Notes: generated from the sequence alone by a model not told the origin. A stretch of 64,000 nucleotides of DNA from Echinicola strongylocentroti (GCF_003260975.1 NZ_CP030041.1:2341001-2405000), one strand, 5' to 3'. Positions 8,005 to 18,040 are shown, numbered from the stretch's first letter. Numbers and translations are program-made.

Positions 8005-9318
8005 ATGAAAAAGTCATTACTATTACTTTTGGCTGTAGCCACCATATTCAGTGCCTGCAACCAGGACGATGAACCTACAGTCCAGCCAGTCGATCTTACC
8101 ATCCAGGTATTGGTGGATGAAAGCTTGGGCGGTGAGCCCATGCGAGGTACTGAGGTGACCCTCACCAATGTGACCTCCACACAGAATTATTCGGCCACCA
8201 CGGACGCAGATGGGACTGTTCAATTTGAAGCGTTGCCTTCAGGCACCTATGACGTAGTAGCCGTAAGGTCCTTTACCGATGAGGAATTTTCCGAGTACTT
8301 CGGATACAGTTCGGAAGAGGCAGAAGTGGTCTTCAACGCCTCTTCCCCAAGCTTGGCAGTCAATGCCCAAACCAGCTCACCCGTCATGCTGACCCTAGCG
8401 TCAGGAAAGATAGGAGACCTGCTCATCAAGCAGGTATATTTTGCAGGGTCAGATGTACGGGAAGGTGCCCTTTACAGGGACCAGTTTATAGAGATCTATA
8501 ACAATTCCAACACCACCATCTATGCAGATGGGCTTTACGTAATGGGTGCATATGGCAAAAACAATACAAAGGAATCCGACTACGATCAAGACAACGGTCA
8601 GTACGACTGGAACCAATCCATCGGCATGGCAGCAACAGGTGATCCCAACAATGACTATTTCTACACCAGATGGCTCTACCAAGTGCCGGGAAATGGGGAG
8701 GATTATCCGCTTGAGCCTGGCGAAAGCATCGTGATCGCCCAGTCCGCACAGAACCACAAATCACCCTTTACCGATTCGGATGGTGAGACCATAGCGGTAC
8801 AGGACCCCTCCCTGACCGTGGACCTCAGTGGGGCGGACTTCGAAGTCTATGTAGGCGACCAGGTCGACAAACCGCTTCCAAGTGATATCGACAATCCCAA
8901 TGTTGAAAACATGATCCCACATTATATTTTTGGAAAGGATTTTCTTTTGGACAGCCCAGGAAGAGACAGTTACCTGATTTTCAGAATGGATGAAGATGTA
9001 ACCACGTTGCCCTCTTATCCAGATCCTACTGACCGGGAGATCGATGAAGAGACAAATTTGCGTATCCAAGTACCAAAGGAATATGTCATTGATGGTGTCG
9101 AAATCCAACGTGCTCCCACCAACTTGATCCCCAAGAAATTGACCACCGATGTGGACGCCTCCTATACCTATGTACCTGGAGGATCTTACAGTTCACAGTC
9201 CGTGATCAGAAAGACAGCTTCTATAGTAAACGAACGGATAGTCCTAAAGGACACCAATAATTCCTCGGAAGATTTCACCTTCTTGGAAAGGGCCGCACCA
9301 AAGGCCTTTGCTAATTGA
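8005..9318 (+). CDS. DUF4876-type lipoprotein
   Basis: The 437-residue protein has a lipoprotein signal (MKKSLLLLLAVATIFSAC, lipid Cys18), so it is anchored in a membrane, probably the outer one. Residues about 26-125 look like a transthyretin/carboxypeptidase-regulatory fold (LTIQVLVDESLGG, TDADGTVQFEALPSGTYDV). From about residue 135 there is a long beta-rich domain, GDLLIKQVYFAG followed by DQFIEIYNNSNTTIYADG, which resembles lamin-tail-like beta sandwiches. This pattern fits the DUF4876 family found next to TonB receptors in Bacteroidota. A substrate-capturing role at the surface, analogous to SusD in glycan loci, is a reasonable inference. It is 12 bp after the receptor gene and 21 bp before the next. 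Confidence 0.75.
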   Translation: MKKSLLLLLAVATIFSACNQDDEPTVQPVDLTIQVLVDESLGGEPMRGTEVTLTNVTSTQNYSATTDADGTVQFEALPSGTYDVVAVRSFTDEEFSEYFGYSSEEAEVVFNASSPSLAVNAQTSSPVMLTLASGKIGDLLIKQVYFAGSDVREGALYRDQFIEIYNNSNTTIYADGLYVMGAYGKNNTKESDYDQDNGQYDWNQSIGMAATGDPNNDYFYTRWLYQVPGNGEDYPLEPGESIVIAQSAQNHKSPFTDSDGETIAVQDPSLTVDLSGADFEVYVGDQVDKPLPSDIDNPNVENMIPHYIFGKDFLLDSPGRDSYLIFRMDEDVTTLPSYPDPTDREIDEETNLRIQVPKEYVIDGVEIQRAPTNLIPKKLTTDVDASYTYVPGGSYSSQSVIRKTASIVNERIVLKDTNNSSEDFTFLERAAPKAFAN

Positions 9319-9339
9319 TAATAACTGCTTGGCTTAAAA

Positions 9340-10875
9340 ATGAAAAATATCCTCCGATTTGGTCTTTTGATAGTGGCGTGGCTTGCTGTCCTGCAGCCCT
9401 TGCTGGGGCAGGAGCAGGACAGTATTGGTAAAAGTGAGGCATTGCTTTCTCCATCATTTGAACTGAAGTGGGAACAAATGTCCGCACTTCCACTAAAACC
9501 TTACCTGATCCAGGAGCAGTTTGGAAAGAGTTCATTGGCGCTATACCAGCAAAACGGGGACTTTATTACTGCCCAACAACCTGAAAGGGAGTGGGGACTG
9601 AAGGTACAATCTGAAGGAATCCGGGAAGTCAACGGCTTTTGGATGGAGGGTGGTTTTAGCTACCAAAAGGTCTTCAGTGACAGCATGGGGTGGCGGCTCT
9701 CAAGAGAGCTCGCCTCCAACCCCTATTATATCGGAAACATCAAGAAAGGCAATTGGGACAAGGATTATTTTGACCTCTACATGAAGGTCGCCAAACCACT
9801 CTGGAACGACCGTATCCTATTAGGGCTGGGAATAGATTACCAACTACAGAAACATGCCCGGTACAATGATCCAAGGATAGAGATCAATAGTTATCAGCTG
9901 GATATGGACGGACAATTGGGGTACAGAATCGGCAAGGGACAATTTGCGGCAGTCAACCTCGGTTTTGGGAACGCTGACGATAAGGGAGGCTACCGTTATT
10001 ATGATGAGAATAACGAAAGCTTTGGGGCTGCAGAGTATGTCGTTTATAACCTTTATGGACTGGGCTCTTACGACTTGGTAAAAAGAACACGGTACATCCA
10101 AACGTTAAACGAAAAACGCTTGGGAATCCAATATAATATCCACCGGACAGGTTGGAACATCAATGAAGAATTTACCTATTCCTCATCCAGTTCCAATTAT
10201 GAACGCCGTATCACCAACGGAGGAGAAACCATCATTGAAGATGTAGGCGACTATAAGCTCCATGCCTCCCGAAACAGGTTATATGTGGAACTTCGAAAAG
10301 GTAAATGGAACCACCAACTGGTGTCGCTGTCAACTCTGGAAAAAGGAAAGGATTATAATAAGTTGTTCCTAGGGGGCAATTATTTCTATGACAGGTTCTG
10401 CCAGGAATTATCTTATCAAGCAAGCGATTACGTTTCCCGTTTTAGCATCAAGGGTACGGCCTTTTACAATCAAGTTTCCAAAAAGGACTTCAATGCCTCC
10501 CACGAATACGATTATGCCAATGCAGGATTGGAGGTGGAAGTGCAAAAAGGGATAAAAATCAATGAGGTGCTTTACAGGGGTACCTTGGCCGCAAACTACC
10601 GATACAACCTAAATGGCCAGGTTAGGGTCAACCCACAGTATGAAAATATCGTGTCCCAATCGGTAGTCTATCCGGAATGGAGCTATCAGACCGCCAACTT
10701 CATCAGTCCAATGGCACAAGTATCTGCCGAAAAATCCCTTGAAAAGCTAACCTTACGGGGAAGCCTCCGCTATCAAAGTGAAATTGCGACCAAGGTAAAC
10801 GAGGTTTCTAACAGCATTTATCTTCCGGAAGGAAGAAGGAATTATATTAATTTTACGATTACCGTTCTCCACTAG
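9340..10875 (+). CDS. Outer-membrane beta-barrel-like protein (DUF6850 type)
   Basis: The 511-residue protein has a signal peptide (MKNILRFGLLIVAWLAVLQP, ending near LLGQ). The mature part alternates short amphipathic aromatic strands (WRLSRELASNPYYIG, RILLGLGIDYQLQK, GQLGYRIGKGQFAAVNL) and ends with INFTITVLH, as in outer-membrane barrels. The composition and position after a DUF4876 gene fit the DUF6850 family. No plug or TonB box is visible, so it is not a second receptor. It may be a channel or an assembly partner for the receptor and lipoprotein. It is third in the operon; the peroxidase start codon follows its stop by 64 bp. The barrel nature is well supported, the function is not. Confidence 0.7.
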   Translation: MKNILRFGLLIVAWLAVLQPLLGQEQDSIGKSEALLSPSFELKWEQMSALPLKPYLIQEQFGKSSLALYQQNGDFITAQQPEREWGLKVQSEGIREVNGFWMEGGFSYQKVFSDSMGWRLSRELASNPYYIGNIKKGNWDKDYFDLYMKVAKPLWNDRILLGLGIDYQLQKHARYNDPRIEINSYQLDMDGQLGYRIGKGQFAAVNLGFGNADDKGGYRYYDENNESFGAAEYVVYNLYGLGSYDLVKRTRYIQTLNEKRLGIQYNIHRTGWNINEEFTYSSSSSNYERRITNGGETIIEDVGDYKLHASRNRLYVELRKGKWNHQLVSLSTLEKGKDYNKLFLGGNYFYDRFCQELSYQASDYVSRFSIKGTAFYNQVSKKDFNASHEYDYANAGLEVEVQKGIKINEVLYRGTLAANYRYNLNGQVRVNPQYENIVSQSVVYPEWSYQTANFISPMAQVSAEKSLEKLTLRGSLRYQSEIATKVNEVSNSIYLPEGRRNYINFTITVLH

Positions 10876-10939
10876 GGGCAATTGATCGTAAAATGGAGTG
10901 CTAACTGGAAGAATACAAGGGTTTTCCTTGAACAAACCT

Positions 10940-12076
10940 ATGAAAACACGTCAAAACAAGCCCATTAATTTATTGTTGATTTCAGCCACGCTTTTATGGT
11001 GTGGATTTATCGGTTATCAGCATCACCGGTACACGGCCGATGAACTGCGGGAAATGTACAGCAAGCCTGCCTCCGAATGGCCGACTCCACTGGTGGACGA
11101 GGGCATCGCTTGGAAGGAAATCGCCCCCATTCCTCCATCACCGTACAAGGATGTGGATTCTTTACGGCCCTTGGTAGATTTGGGAAAGGTGCTCTTCTTT
11201 GACCCGAGGCTTTCCTCTTCCGAGCAGATTTCATGTTCCAGCTGTCATGATCCACAGCTATCTTGGAGCAATGGACGGACGGTAGCCGTTGGCCATGACC
11301 ATCAGCTGGGCCAGCGCAATACACCCAGTTTATTTTACACTTGGGCAGGAGAAAGCTTTTTCTGGGACGGGCGGGTAGCTTCGCTGGAAGAACAGGCCAA
11401 AGTACCGGTAGAAAACCCCTTGGAAATGCACCAAGGGCTGGAAGACCTTCCTGCCAAACTGGATCAAATCGATGGTTATCATCCGTATTTTGAGGATGCT
11501 TTTGGCGACGGTGCCATCACCGTAGACCGGATTGCCGCTGCTTTGGCCTATTTCCAACGGACATTGGAAGGAAGAACCAGTGACTTGGACAAGTTCCTCA
11601 AAGGCGACAAGGACGCTATGAGCGATGAAGCACTGCGGGGACTTCACCTCTTTCGTACCAAAGCCCGCTGCATGAACTGCCACAGTGGCCCCTTCCTTAC
11701 AGACAATAAGTTCCATAACCTTGGACTCCACTATTTTGGTAGAAAATACGAGGATCTGGGAAGGTATCAGGTTACCAAAGACCCTGAGGATGTAGGTAAA
11801 TTCAAGACCCCGACACTACGAGAGGTCATGCGTACCGGTCCTTGGATGCACAACGGCCTTTTCCATAGTATGGAAGGCATCATGAACATGTATGACCACG
11901 GTATGTCGCGTCCAAAACCAAGACCGGAATTCAAGGATGATCCACTGTGGCCCACTACCTCTGAGATCCTAAAACCGTTGGGATTGACACAGGAGGAAAA
12001 GCATGACCTGATCGCATTTTTGGAATCCATGACCACGCTTATTTACCGAATGCCAAGGCCTGAATTGCCCCAATGA
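10940..12076 (+). CDS. Di-haem cytochrome c peroxidase / MauG family protein
   Basis: The protein has two haem c sites, CSSCH (Cys99-His103) and CMNCH (Cys244-His248), the signature of bacterial di-haem peroxidases and MauG-like enzymes. The start at 10940 gives 378 residues and a basic-hydrophobic export segment (INLLLISATLLWCGFIGY); an upstream in-frame start at 10898 would overextend it. Conserved surroundings include LGKVLFFDPRLS, GQRNTPSL and FFWDGR. The family acts in the periplasm, reducing hydrogen peroxide or oxidising protein or peptide targets. As the last gene of a receptor operon it might instead modify an imported metallophore, peptide or metal; this is inference. Transcription ends at the 12235-12281 hairpin. 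Confidence 0.9.
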   Translation: MKTRQNKPINLLLISATLLWCGFIGYQHHRYTADELREMYSKPASEWPTPLVDEGIAWKEIAPIPPSPYKDVDSLRPLVDLGKVLFFDPRLSSSEQISCSSCHDPQLSWSNGRTVAVGHDHQLGQRNTPSLFYTWAGESFFWDGRVASLEEQAKVPVENPLEMHQGLEDLPAKLDQIDGYHPYFEDAFGDGAITVDRIAAALAYFQRTLEGRTSDLDKFLKGDKDAMSDEALRGLHLFRTKARCMNCHSGPFLTDNKFHNLGLHYFGRKYEDLGRYQVTKDPEDVGKFKTPTLREVMRTGPWMHNGLFHSMEGIMNMYDHGMSRPKPRPEFKDDPLWPTTSEILKPLGLTQEEKHDLIAFLESMTTLIYRMPRPELPQ

Positions 12077-12116
12077 TAATAGGCAACGCTGCTCTACGTC
12101 CCTGTGCTCCGTCACG

Positions 12117-12215
12117 TAGCGGCGGGGTTTCCTCCTGAAGCGGCCTTGTTTTGGTGGCTTTTTTGACTTGTAGTAGCGGGATGAAAACTACCTGGGAATT
12201 TAACAAAAAAAGTAG
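12117..12215 (+). repeat. Dispersed intergenic element, family F, copy 1
   Basis: This shares a diverged backbone with 48965-49080: GGCGGGGTTT, then TTTTTTGACxTG, then GATGAAAACTA, TGGAATTTA and an A-rich tail. Both lie in intergenic space just past gene ends. No coding function is supported. Similarity is partial, so the boundaries are approximate. Confidence 0.5.
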
Positions 12216-12234
12216 CTGCACACTGTAAATTCAA

Positions 12235-12281
12235 AACCAAAAAACCCTTCAAAGTTCTTAGCTCTGAAGGGTTTTTTGGTT
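12235..12281. terminator. Bidirectional terminator between peroxidase and efflux operons
   Basis: A perfect 17-bp inverted repeat (AACCAAAAAACCCTTCA and TGAAGGGTTTTTTGGTT) has a 13-base loop. Runs of T follow the GC-rich part of the stem on both strands. It sits between two convergent operons, as expected for a shared terminator. Confidence 0.85.
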
Positions 12282-12331
12282 ACGGCAGGCGTCTCCTGTC
12301 CGATTTTAGTAGGTCAATAATAATGATGCAT

Positions 12332-13765
12332 TTAATTCCACCCTCCACCGAGGGCTTGGTACATATTCACAAAAGCGTTCATTTGTTTCATTTTTGTCTC
12401 CACCAGATCAAACTTGGACTCTAAGGCATCGCGCTGGGTCATCAACACTTCCATGTAGTCCGCCCTTGCTGATTTGAAGAGGTCTCCTGAGATATTGATA
12501 GAGGTAGTCAGTGCCTGCACTTCCTGTTCTTTGAGTCCGTAGCTTTTTTCCAGATTCTTAATCTTGGCCAGCTGATTAGTCACCTCCACATAAGCGTTCA
12601 AGATGGTTTTTTCATAATTATAAACCGCCTGAATCTGCTTGGAATTGGCACTTTTATAGGTTGCCTTGATCTCATTTCTGTTGATCAAAGGCGCCGCCAA
12701 GTCTCCAGCCAAGGAGTACAGCAATGATTCTGGTGTCTTGATCAGGTACGATGGGTTAAATGCCTGAAAGCCGATTCCTGCAGAAATCCCCACCGACGGA
12801 TAAAATCTCGCCTTGGCCACTTTCACATCCAATTTGGCTGCGGCTAGTTCCATTTCGGCCTGTCGGATATCCGGCCTATTATCCAGCAGCTGGGCGGGAA
12901 GCCCTGCTTGCACCTGCTTCGGCACCAAATCTATAAAAGCCTCAGCATCCCTTAAGACAGGTTGGGGAAACCTTCCTACTAGGAAATTCACCTTATTTTC
13001 GGCCTCCGTTATTTTCTGCTGGATATCGTACTGCAAGCTTTTGGTATGAAAAACCTCTGCTTCAAACTTCTTCACAGCGAGCTCAGTAGCCTTAGCAGCA
13101 CTTTTCTGAAGCTTGACAATCTCCAAGGCATCGCTTTGGATTTTGATGTTCCTTTTCACGATCGCCAGCTGATTGTCCAATGCCAGCAGTTCGTAGTAAG
13201 AATTGGCAATTTCGGCAATCAGGTTGGTCACCATGAAGTTTTTCCCTTCTACAGAAGAAAGGTACCTGGCCACAGCAGCTCTTTTGCCATTGTGCAGCTT
13301 GCCCCAGATATCCGCTTCCCACGAAGCAAAGGCCCCGACCATAAAATCAGGCAGTGGCTCAGGCATTTCCCTGCCCGGCTTGATATCAGTAGTCGCCTCA
13401 CTGGCGCCACGACTGGTATATCGCCCCACTTTATCTAAACCAGCACCCGCTCTGATGTCCACAGAAGGCAGGTATTCGCCTTTTTTGGCTTGGATTTCAT
13501 TTTTGGACACGGCGATTTCCTGCAGGATGATGTTCAGCTCTTGGTTATTGCCCAGCGCTGTATCGATCAAAGCATTCAGGTAGGGATCCGTAAAGAATTC
13601 TTGCCATTGCACCCCTGCCGTGTTGGTAGTATCCGAAGAGCTGTCAAAGCTCTCCGGAACTGCCGTATTGGGCGTTTTCTCTATTACTGAGGGAGTTTTG
13701 CACGACGTCACAGCCAGCAACATGAAGGCAACTCCCAGCGATATATATATTATTCTCTTAATCAT
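12332..13765 (-). CDS. RND efflux outer-membrane factor lipoprotein (TolC/OprM/NodT type)
   Basis: The 477-residue protein has a lipobox ending at Cys22 (MLLAVTSC) and two helical outer-membrane-efflux repeats. Typical segments are NPSYLIKTPESLLYSLAGDL and RADYMEVLMTQRDALESKFD, with LLDNRPDIRQAEMELAAA marking the second repeat, and it ends YQALGGGWN as in OprM/NodT proteins. It forms the trimeric exit duct of a tripartite pump. It is the last gene of the operon and its ATG overlaps the end of the inner-membrane pump gene by 8 bp, so translation is probably coupled. Drug or metabolite specificity cannot be read from the sequence. Confidence 0.95.
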   Translation of the reverse strand: MIKRIIYISLGVAFMLLAVTSCKTPSVIEKTPNTAVPESFDSSSDTTNTAGVQWQEFFTDPYLNALIDTALGNNQELNIILQEIAVSKNEIQAKKGEYLPSVDIRAGAGLDKVGRYTSRGASEATTDIKPGREMPEPLPDFMVGAFASWEADIWGKLHNGKRAAVARYLSSVEGKNFMVTNLIAEIANSYYELLALDNQLAIVKRNIKIQSDALEIVKLQKSAAKATELAVKKFEAEVFHTKSLQYDIQQKITEAENKVNFLVGRFPQPVLRDAEAFIDLVPKQVQAGLPAQLLDNRPDIRQAEMELAAAKLDVKVAKARFYPSVGISAGIGFQAFNPSYLIKTPESLLYSLAGDLAAPLINRNEIKATYKSANSKQIQAVYNYEKTILNAYVEVTNQLAKIKNLEKSYGLKEQEVQALTTSINISGDLFKSARADYMEVLMTQRDALESKFDLVETKMKQMNAFVNMYQALGGGWN

Positions 13766-16700
13766 TATAATCGTAGTCTTCGGTTAAAGGAACTTCGTCT
13801 TCGTCTTTGATCAGGTGACGACCATCTGCCAACTTGCCAAATATATAATACAGGCCTGGTACGATAATCACCCCGAAGATGGTACCGAACAGCATACCGC
13901 CCAAGGCAGAGGCACCAATGGTACGGTTACCGATAGCCCCCGCTCCTGTGGCTATAATCAAGGGGATCAGTCCAGCGATAAAGGCAAAAGAGGTCATCAA
14001 AATAGGACGGAAACGTACTTTGGCACCCTCTATGGCAGCCTCCAAGATCGTAGACCCTTGCTGGCGCTTTTGCACAGCAAACTCCACGATCAATACGGCA
14101 TTTTTACCCAGAAGACCAATAAGCATGATCAAGCCGATCTGGGCATAAATATCATTATCCAAGCCCATCATTTTCAGCAACAGGAATGAGCCAAACACCC
14201 CCACAGGCAGCGAGGTCACCACTGCCAATGGAATAATGAAACTTTCGTATTGCGCAGCGAGCACAAAATACACAAACACCAACACCACTAAAAATACATA
14301 CAAGGATTCATTGCCCCGGTTGGATTCGTCGTAAGAGAGCCCCTCCCAGGCGATATCATATCCCTGAGGCAATGTCTGGGAGGCCACTTCCCTGATGGCG
14401 GTGATGGCATCTGCCGTGGTGTACCCTTTTGCCGGAAGTCCTCTGATAGCTGCGGAGTTATACATATTGAAGCGCGTCACTTCATTTGGCCCCTGTGTTT
14501 TCTTCAGCGTCATGAATGCTGAATAAGGCACCATTTCTCCTTCTTCGTTTTTCACATACAGGTTCAGTACATCAGATGGCATCCGTCTAAACTTGGGGTC
14601 AGATTGGACATATACTTTAAAGAACCTTCCATACTTGATAAAGCCTTGCTCATAAGTACTGCCGATCATGATATTGAGGTTTTCCATGGCTTTTCCGATA
14701 GACACCCCCTTTTGCATGGCCAGTTCATTGTCGATCACCAGTTCGTACTGCGGATAGTTCGCTGCGAAGAAAGTAAATAGCCCTGTGAGCTCTTCGCGCT
14801 TGCTCAAGTCATCCATGAATTGCTTGTTGATCTTGTCAAAATCCTGGTAATCTGTATCGGTTGTTTTATCAAGCAAACGCATAGAAAAACCACCAGATGA
14901 ACCAAAACCAGGAATGGCCGGGGGCTCGAAGAACTCGATCACAGCTCCCAGCCCTTTTGATTCTTCTTCCAGCTCCTCCATGATTTCTTTCACGGTATGC
15001 TCTCGATCAGACCACTGCTTCAAGTTGATCAGACAAGTACCGGCATTAGAACCACGCCCTTCTGTCATGATCTCGTACCCTGCCAAAGAAGATACCGACT
15101 CCACTCCTTCTATCTCTTCACAGAGTTTTTGGAGCTCTTGAGACACCTTGTTGGTACGCTCCAAGGTAGCACCGGGAGGCGTCTGGATGATGGCATAGAT
15201 AGTACCTTGGTCTTCACTGGGGATAAAGCCTGAGGGCAGTATTTGGCTTTCTAAGTAAATCCCCGCACAGAAGGCGATCAGAATACCGAATGTCAACCAC
15301 CTTCTGCTCACCATTCGCTTCAGCAAGGCCACATACCTGCCAGTAAGCTTATCAAATCCGCTGTTGAACTTGTCCAATGATTTGGTGAGGATATTACCTT
15401 TTTTCTCTTTGCCATGGTGATTTTTCAGCAGCATGGCACAAAGCACCGGCGTAAGCGTCAGGGCGATCAGTGCCGAAATGACGATAGCACTCGCCATCGT
15501 AATGGAGAACTGCCGATAAAACGTACCGACAGGACCACTCATAAAGGAAATCGGCAAAAACACGGACACCATCACCATGGTAATCGCGATAATGGCTCCG
15601 CTGATCTCTCCAAGCACCCTTTTTACCGCTTGGTAAGGCGTAAGGTGAGGAAAATCCTCCATCTTGGCGTGCACCGCCTCCACCACCACAATGGCATCAT
15701 CGACCACAATACCAATGGCAAGCACCAGCGCAAAAAGCGTCACCAGGTTGATCGAAAGTCCAAAGAACTGGATAACGAAGAAAGCCCCAATCAAGGATAC
15801 GGGAACAGCCAAAATAGGAATCAAGGTGGACCGCCAATCGCCTAGGAAAATAAAGACCACCAAGGCCACCAAGATAAAGGCATCCCTCAAGGTGTGGATC
15901 ACCTGTTCAATGGAAGCGTCCAAGAAACTGGAAACGTCATAACTGATCTTATAATCCACTCCGGGAGGGAAATTGGCTTTCATCTCTGTGAGTTTTTCCT
16001 TCACTGTTTCGATCACCTCACTGGCATTGCTACCATAACTTTGCTTCAGTACAATGGCCGCAGACGGGTGGCCGTCCAAGTTGGAATAAATGTCGAAAAA
16101 CTCACTTCCCAGTTCCACCTTACCGATATCTTTCAGGTGGATACTTTCCCCTTCGGCATTGGCACGGATGATGACGTTTTCATATTGCTCAGGCTCATTA
16201 TACCTGCCCTTATAGGTCAGTACATACTCCAGCGACTGTGCCTCGATGCCCGAGCTTCTCCCCAGTCTACCTGGTCGCCCCACGACACTTTGCTCCTGAA
16301 GTGCTTCCATTACTTCCTCCACGGAAATATCATAGGCCCTCATTCGATCAGGATTTAGCCAGATACGCATGGCGTAACGACGGCTACCCAAAATCTGCGC
16401 ATTTGCCACCCCTTTGATCCGGTTGATCTCGGGGATCATGTGGACATTGGCGTAATTGTAGAGAAACTTCTCATCCATTTTTTCATCCGACCCATATAAG
16501 TTGACATACATCAACATACTGGGCTGGATGGGAGTAATGACCACCCCCTCCCGCTGCACCAGCTCTGGCAACAGGGGCATGACGCGGTCCACACGGGTCT
16601 TGACCCGGATTACAGCCTGGTTTGGATCCGTCCCCGGTTCGAAGATCACACGAAGAGTAGCTTCCCCTGCACTCGTAGCATCAGTAGCCATGTAGCGCAT

Positions 16701-16922
16701 TCCTTGGGCACCATTAATGGAGTTTTCGAGCGTAATCAGTGTTGACTTCACCAGCACGTCTGCACTGGCACCAGGATAAGCGATAAATACGTTTACAGAA
16801 GTAGGTGCGATTTGTGGAAATTGAGAAATGGGTAATTTCTTAATGGCCAATGTACCTACAAAGACGATAATGACCGAAATCACAATAGCGAATACCGGCC
16901 TATGAATGAATTTTTGAAACAT
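13758..16922 (-). CDS. RND-family efflux pump, HAE1/AcrB type
   Basis: The 1054-residue protein is a full-length AcrB-like transporter with 12 expected membrane helices and two large periplasmic loops. The N-terminus MFQKFIHRPVFAIVISVII is typical. Proton-relay aspartates are present as Asp408-Asp409 in GIVVDDAIVVVEAV, and the TM10 lysine is present in GLLGKNAVLIVEFA. The HAE1 branch exports hydrophobic compounds such as drugs, bile salts and dyes, exchanging them for protons. The adaptor gene is 26 bp upstream and the outer-membrane factor overlaps downstream, forming a complete tripartite operon. The actual substrate is unknown. Confidence 0.96.
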   Translation of the reverse strand: MFQKFIHRPVFAIVISVIIVFVGTLAIKKLPISQFPQIAPTSVNVFIAYPGASADVLVKSTLITLENSINGAQGMRYMATDATSAGEATLRVIFEPGTDPNQAVIRVKTRVDRVMPLLPELVQREGVVITPIQPSMLMYVNLYGSDEKMDEKFLYNYANVHMIPEINRIKGVANAQILGSRRYAMRIWLNPDRMRAYDISVEEVMEALQEQSVVGRPGRLGRSSGIEAQSLEYVLTYKGRYNEPEQYENVIIRANAEGESIHLKDIGKVELGSEFFDIYSNLDGHPSAAIVLKQSYGSNASEVIETVKEKLTEMKANFPPGVDYKISYDVSSFLDASIEQVIHTLRDAFILVALVVFIFLGDWRSTLIPILAVPVSLIGAFFVIQFFGLSINLVTLFALVLAIGIVVDDAIVVVEAVHAKMEDFPHLTPYQAVKRVLGEISGAIIAITMVMVSVFLPISFMSGPVGTFYRQFSITMASAIVISALIALTLTPVLCAMLLKNHHGKEKKGNILTKSLDKFNSGFDKLTGRYVALLKRMVSRRWLTFGILIAFCAGIYLESQILPSGFIPSEDQGTIYAIIQTPPGATLERTNKVSQELQKLCEEIEGVESVSSLAGYEIMTEGRGSNAGTCLINLKQWSDREHTVKEIMEELEEESKGLGAVIEFFEPPAIPGFGSSGGFSMRLLDKTTDTDYQDFDKINKQFMDDLSKREELTGLFTFFAANYPQYELVIDNELAMQKGVSIGKAMENLNIMIGSTYEQGFIKYGRFFKVYVQSDPKFRRMPSDVLNLYVKNEEGEMVPYSAFMTLKKTQGPNEVTRFNMYNSAAIRGLPAKGYTTADAITAIREVASQTLPQGYDIAWEGLSYDESNRGNESLYVFLVVLVFVYFVLAAQYESFIIPLAVVTSLPVGVFGSFLLLKMMGLDNDIYAQIGLIMLIGLLGKNAVLIVEFAVQKRQQGSTILEAAIEGAKVRFRPILMTSFAFIAGLIPLIIATGAGAIGNRTIGASALGGMLFGTIFGVIIVPGLYYIFGKLADGRHLIKDEDEVPLTEDYDYND

Positions 16923-16948
16923 TACTGCTCTTTTTTTATGAGACTGGT

Positions 16949-18040
16949 TTATTCCGCGTAAAGGCCCAAGCTGGAGATCGCGGCTTCGGGAGACACGATA
17001 TCCGGATGGATCACGTCGTTTTCCCTCACTAGTCGCAAGCCTTCCAGCAGTACCTTGTCATTCTCCTCCAAACCGTCTTGGACCACATATAAGTGGGGCA
17101 TTTCTGCAGCCACGGTAATCTCCCTTGAATGCAGTTGGTTTTCATCGTCCAACACGTAAACGTATCGTTTGTCCAGCACCTCAAATGTGGTTTTCTGTGG
17201 AATGATCATGGCATTTTTGAAAGGCACAGCCATTTGGATATTGCCTGTCTCACCATGTCTAAGAAGACCGTTAGGATTAGGAAAAGTAGCCCTGAAAGGA
17301 ATATTACCCGTCTCATGGTTAAAGTCCGCCTCGATGGTTTCTACTTTTCCGGAGTGACCAAACACCTTGTTATTGGCCATAAGGAGGTTTACCATAGTGG
17401 CAGCGCTGTCTTTTTTTAGACTGGTCATATAATCCAAGTATTCCGCTTCCGGCACATTGTAGTACACCCACATTTTGCTGTTATCGGACAAGTTGGTCAG
17501 CAGCTCCCCTTCATCGATCAAGCTACCTACCCGTACATGAAACCGGTCGATGATCCCATTAAAGGGTGCTCGGATTTCAGTAAAATCAAGGTGGGTCTGT
17601 GCCAGTGCCAACTCCGCGTTTGCTTTGTCCAGCTTGGCTTTGGCCATGGCCAGCTCATTTGGTGCCACGACATCTCTGTCTGCCAAGGATTTGGTGTTTT
17701 GGTATTCTATTGCTGCAAAACTCACCTCTGCCTTGGCACTTTGAAGTTCTGCTTCATACAGCTTGGGCATGATTTTGAAGAGGAGCTGTCCTTTTTTTAC
17801 AAACTGTCCCTCATCCACATAGATCTTGTCCAGATAACCGCGCTCTTGGGCGCGTACTTCTATATGGTTGATGGAGTGGATCTGGCACACATAATCCTCT
17901 GTGATGGTGGTATCCATCCGGACAGGACTGGTGACCTGAAGCTTGTAGACCTCTTCTTCTTTTTCCTCTCCATGGGAGGTACAGCTCGTGTGCAGCAATA
18001 AGGCACACAAGCCCATTAACATGAGGATACTCGTTCTCAT
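16949..18040 (-). CDS. RND efflux periplasmic adaptor (membrane fusion protein) lipoprotein
   Basis: The start at 18040 is chosen because it begins a lipoprotein signal (MRTSILMLMGLCALLLHTSC, Cys20); the open frame runs further up to 18133 into a repeat element. The 363-residue protein shows the AcrA layout: a split lipoyl/barrel-sandwich domain (IEVRAQERGYLDKIYVDEGQ near residue 55 and TEIRAPFNGIIDRFHVRVGS after the coiled-coil), a helical hairpin between them, then beta-barrel and membrane-proximal domains ending with LEENDKVLLEGLRLVREND. It connects the inner-membrane pump to the outer-membrane factor. It is the first gene of the operon; no clear promoter consensus was found directly upstream. 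Confidence 0.95.
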   Translation of the reverse strand: MRTSILMLMGLCALLLHTSCTSHGEEKEEEVYKLQVTSPVRMDTTITEDYVCQIHSINHIEVRAQERGYLDKIYVDEGQFVKKGQLLFKIMPKLYEAELQSAKAEVSFAAIEYQNTKSLADRDVVAPNELAMAKAKLDKANAELALAQTHLDFTEIRAPFNGIIDRFHVRVGSLIDEGELLTNLSDNSKMWVYYNVPEAEYLDYMTSLKKDSAATMVNLLMANNKVFGHSGKVETIEADFNHETGNIPFRATFPNPNGLLRHGETGNIQMAVPFKNAMIIPQKTTFEVLDKRYVYVLDDENQLHSREITVAAEMPHLYVVQDGLEENDKVLLEGLRLVRENDVIHPDIVSPEAAISSLGLYAE

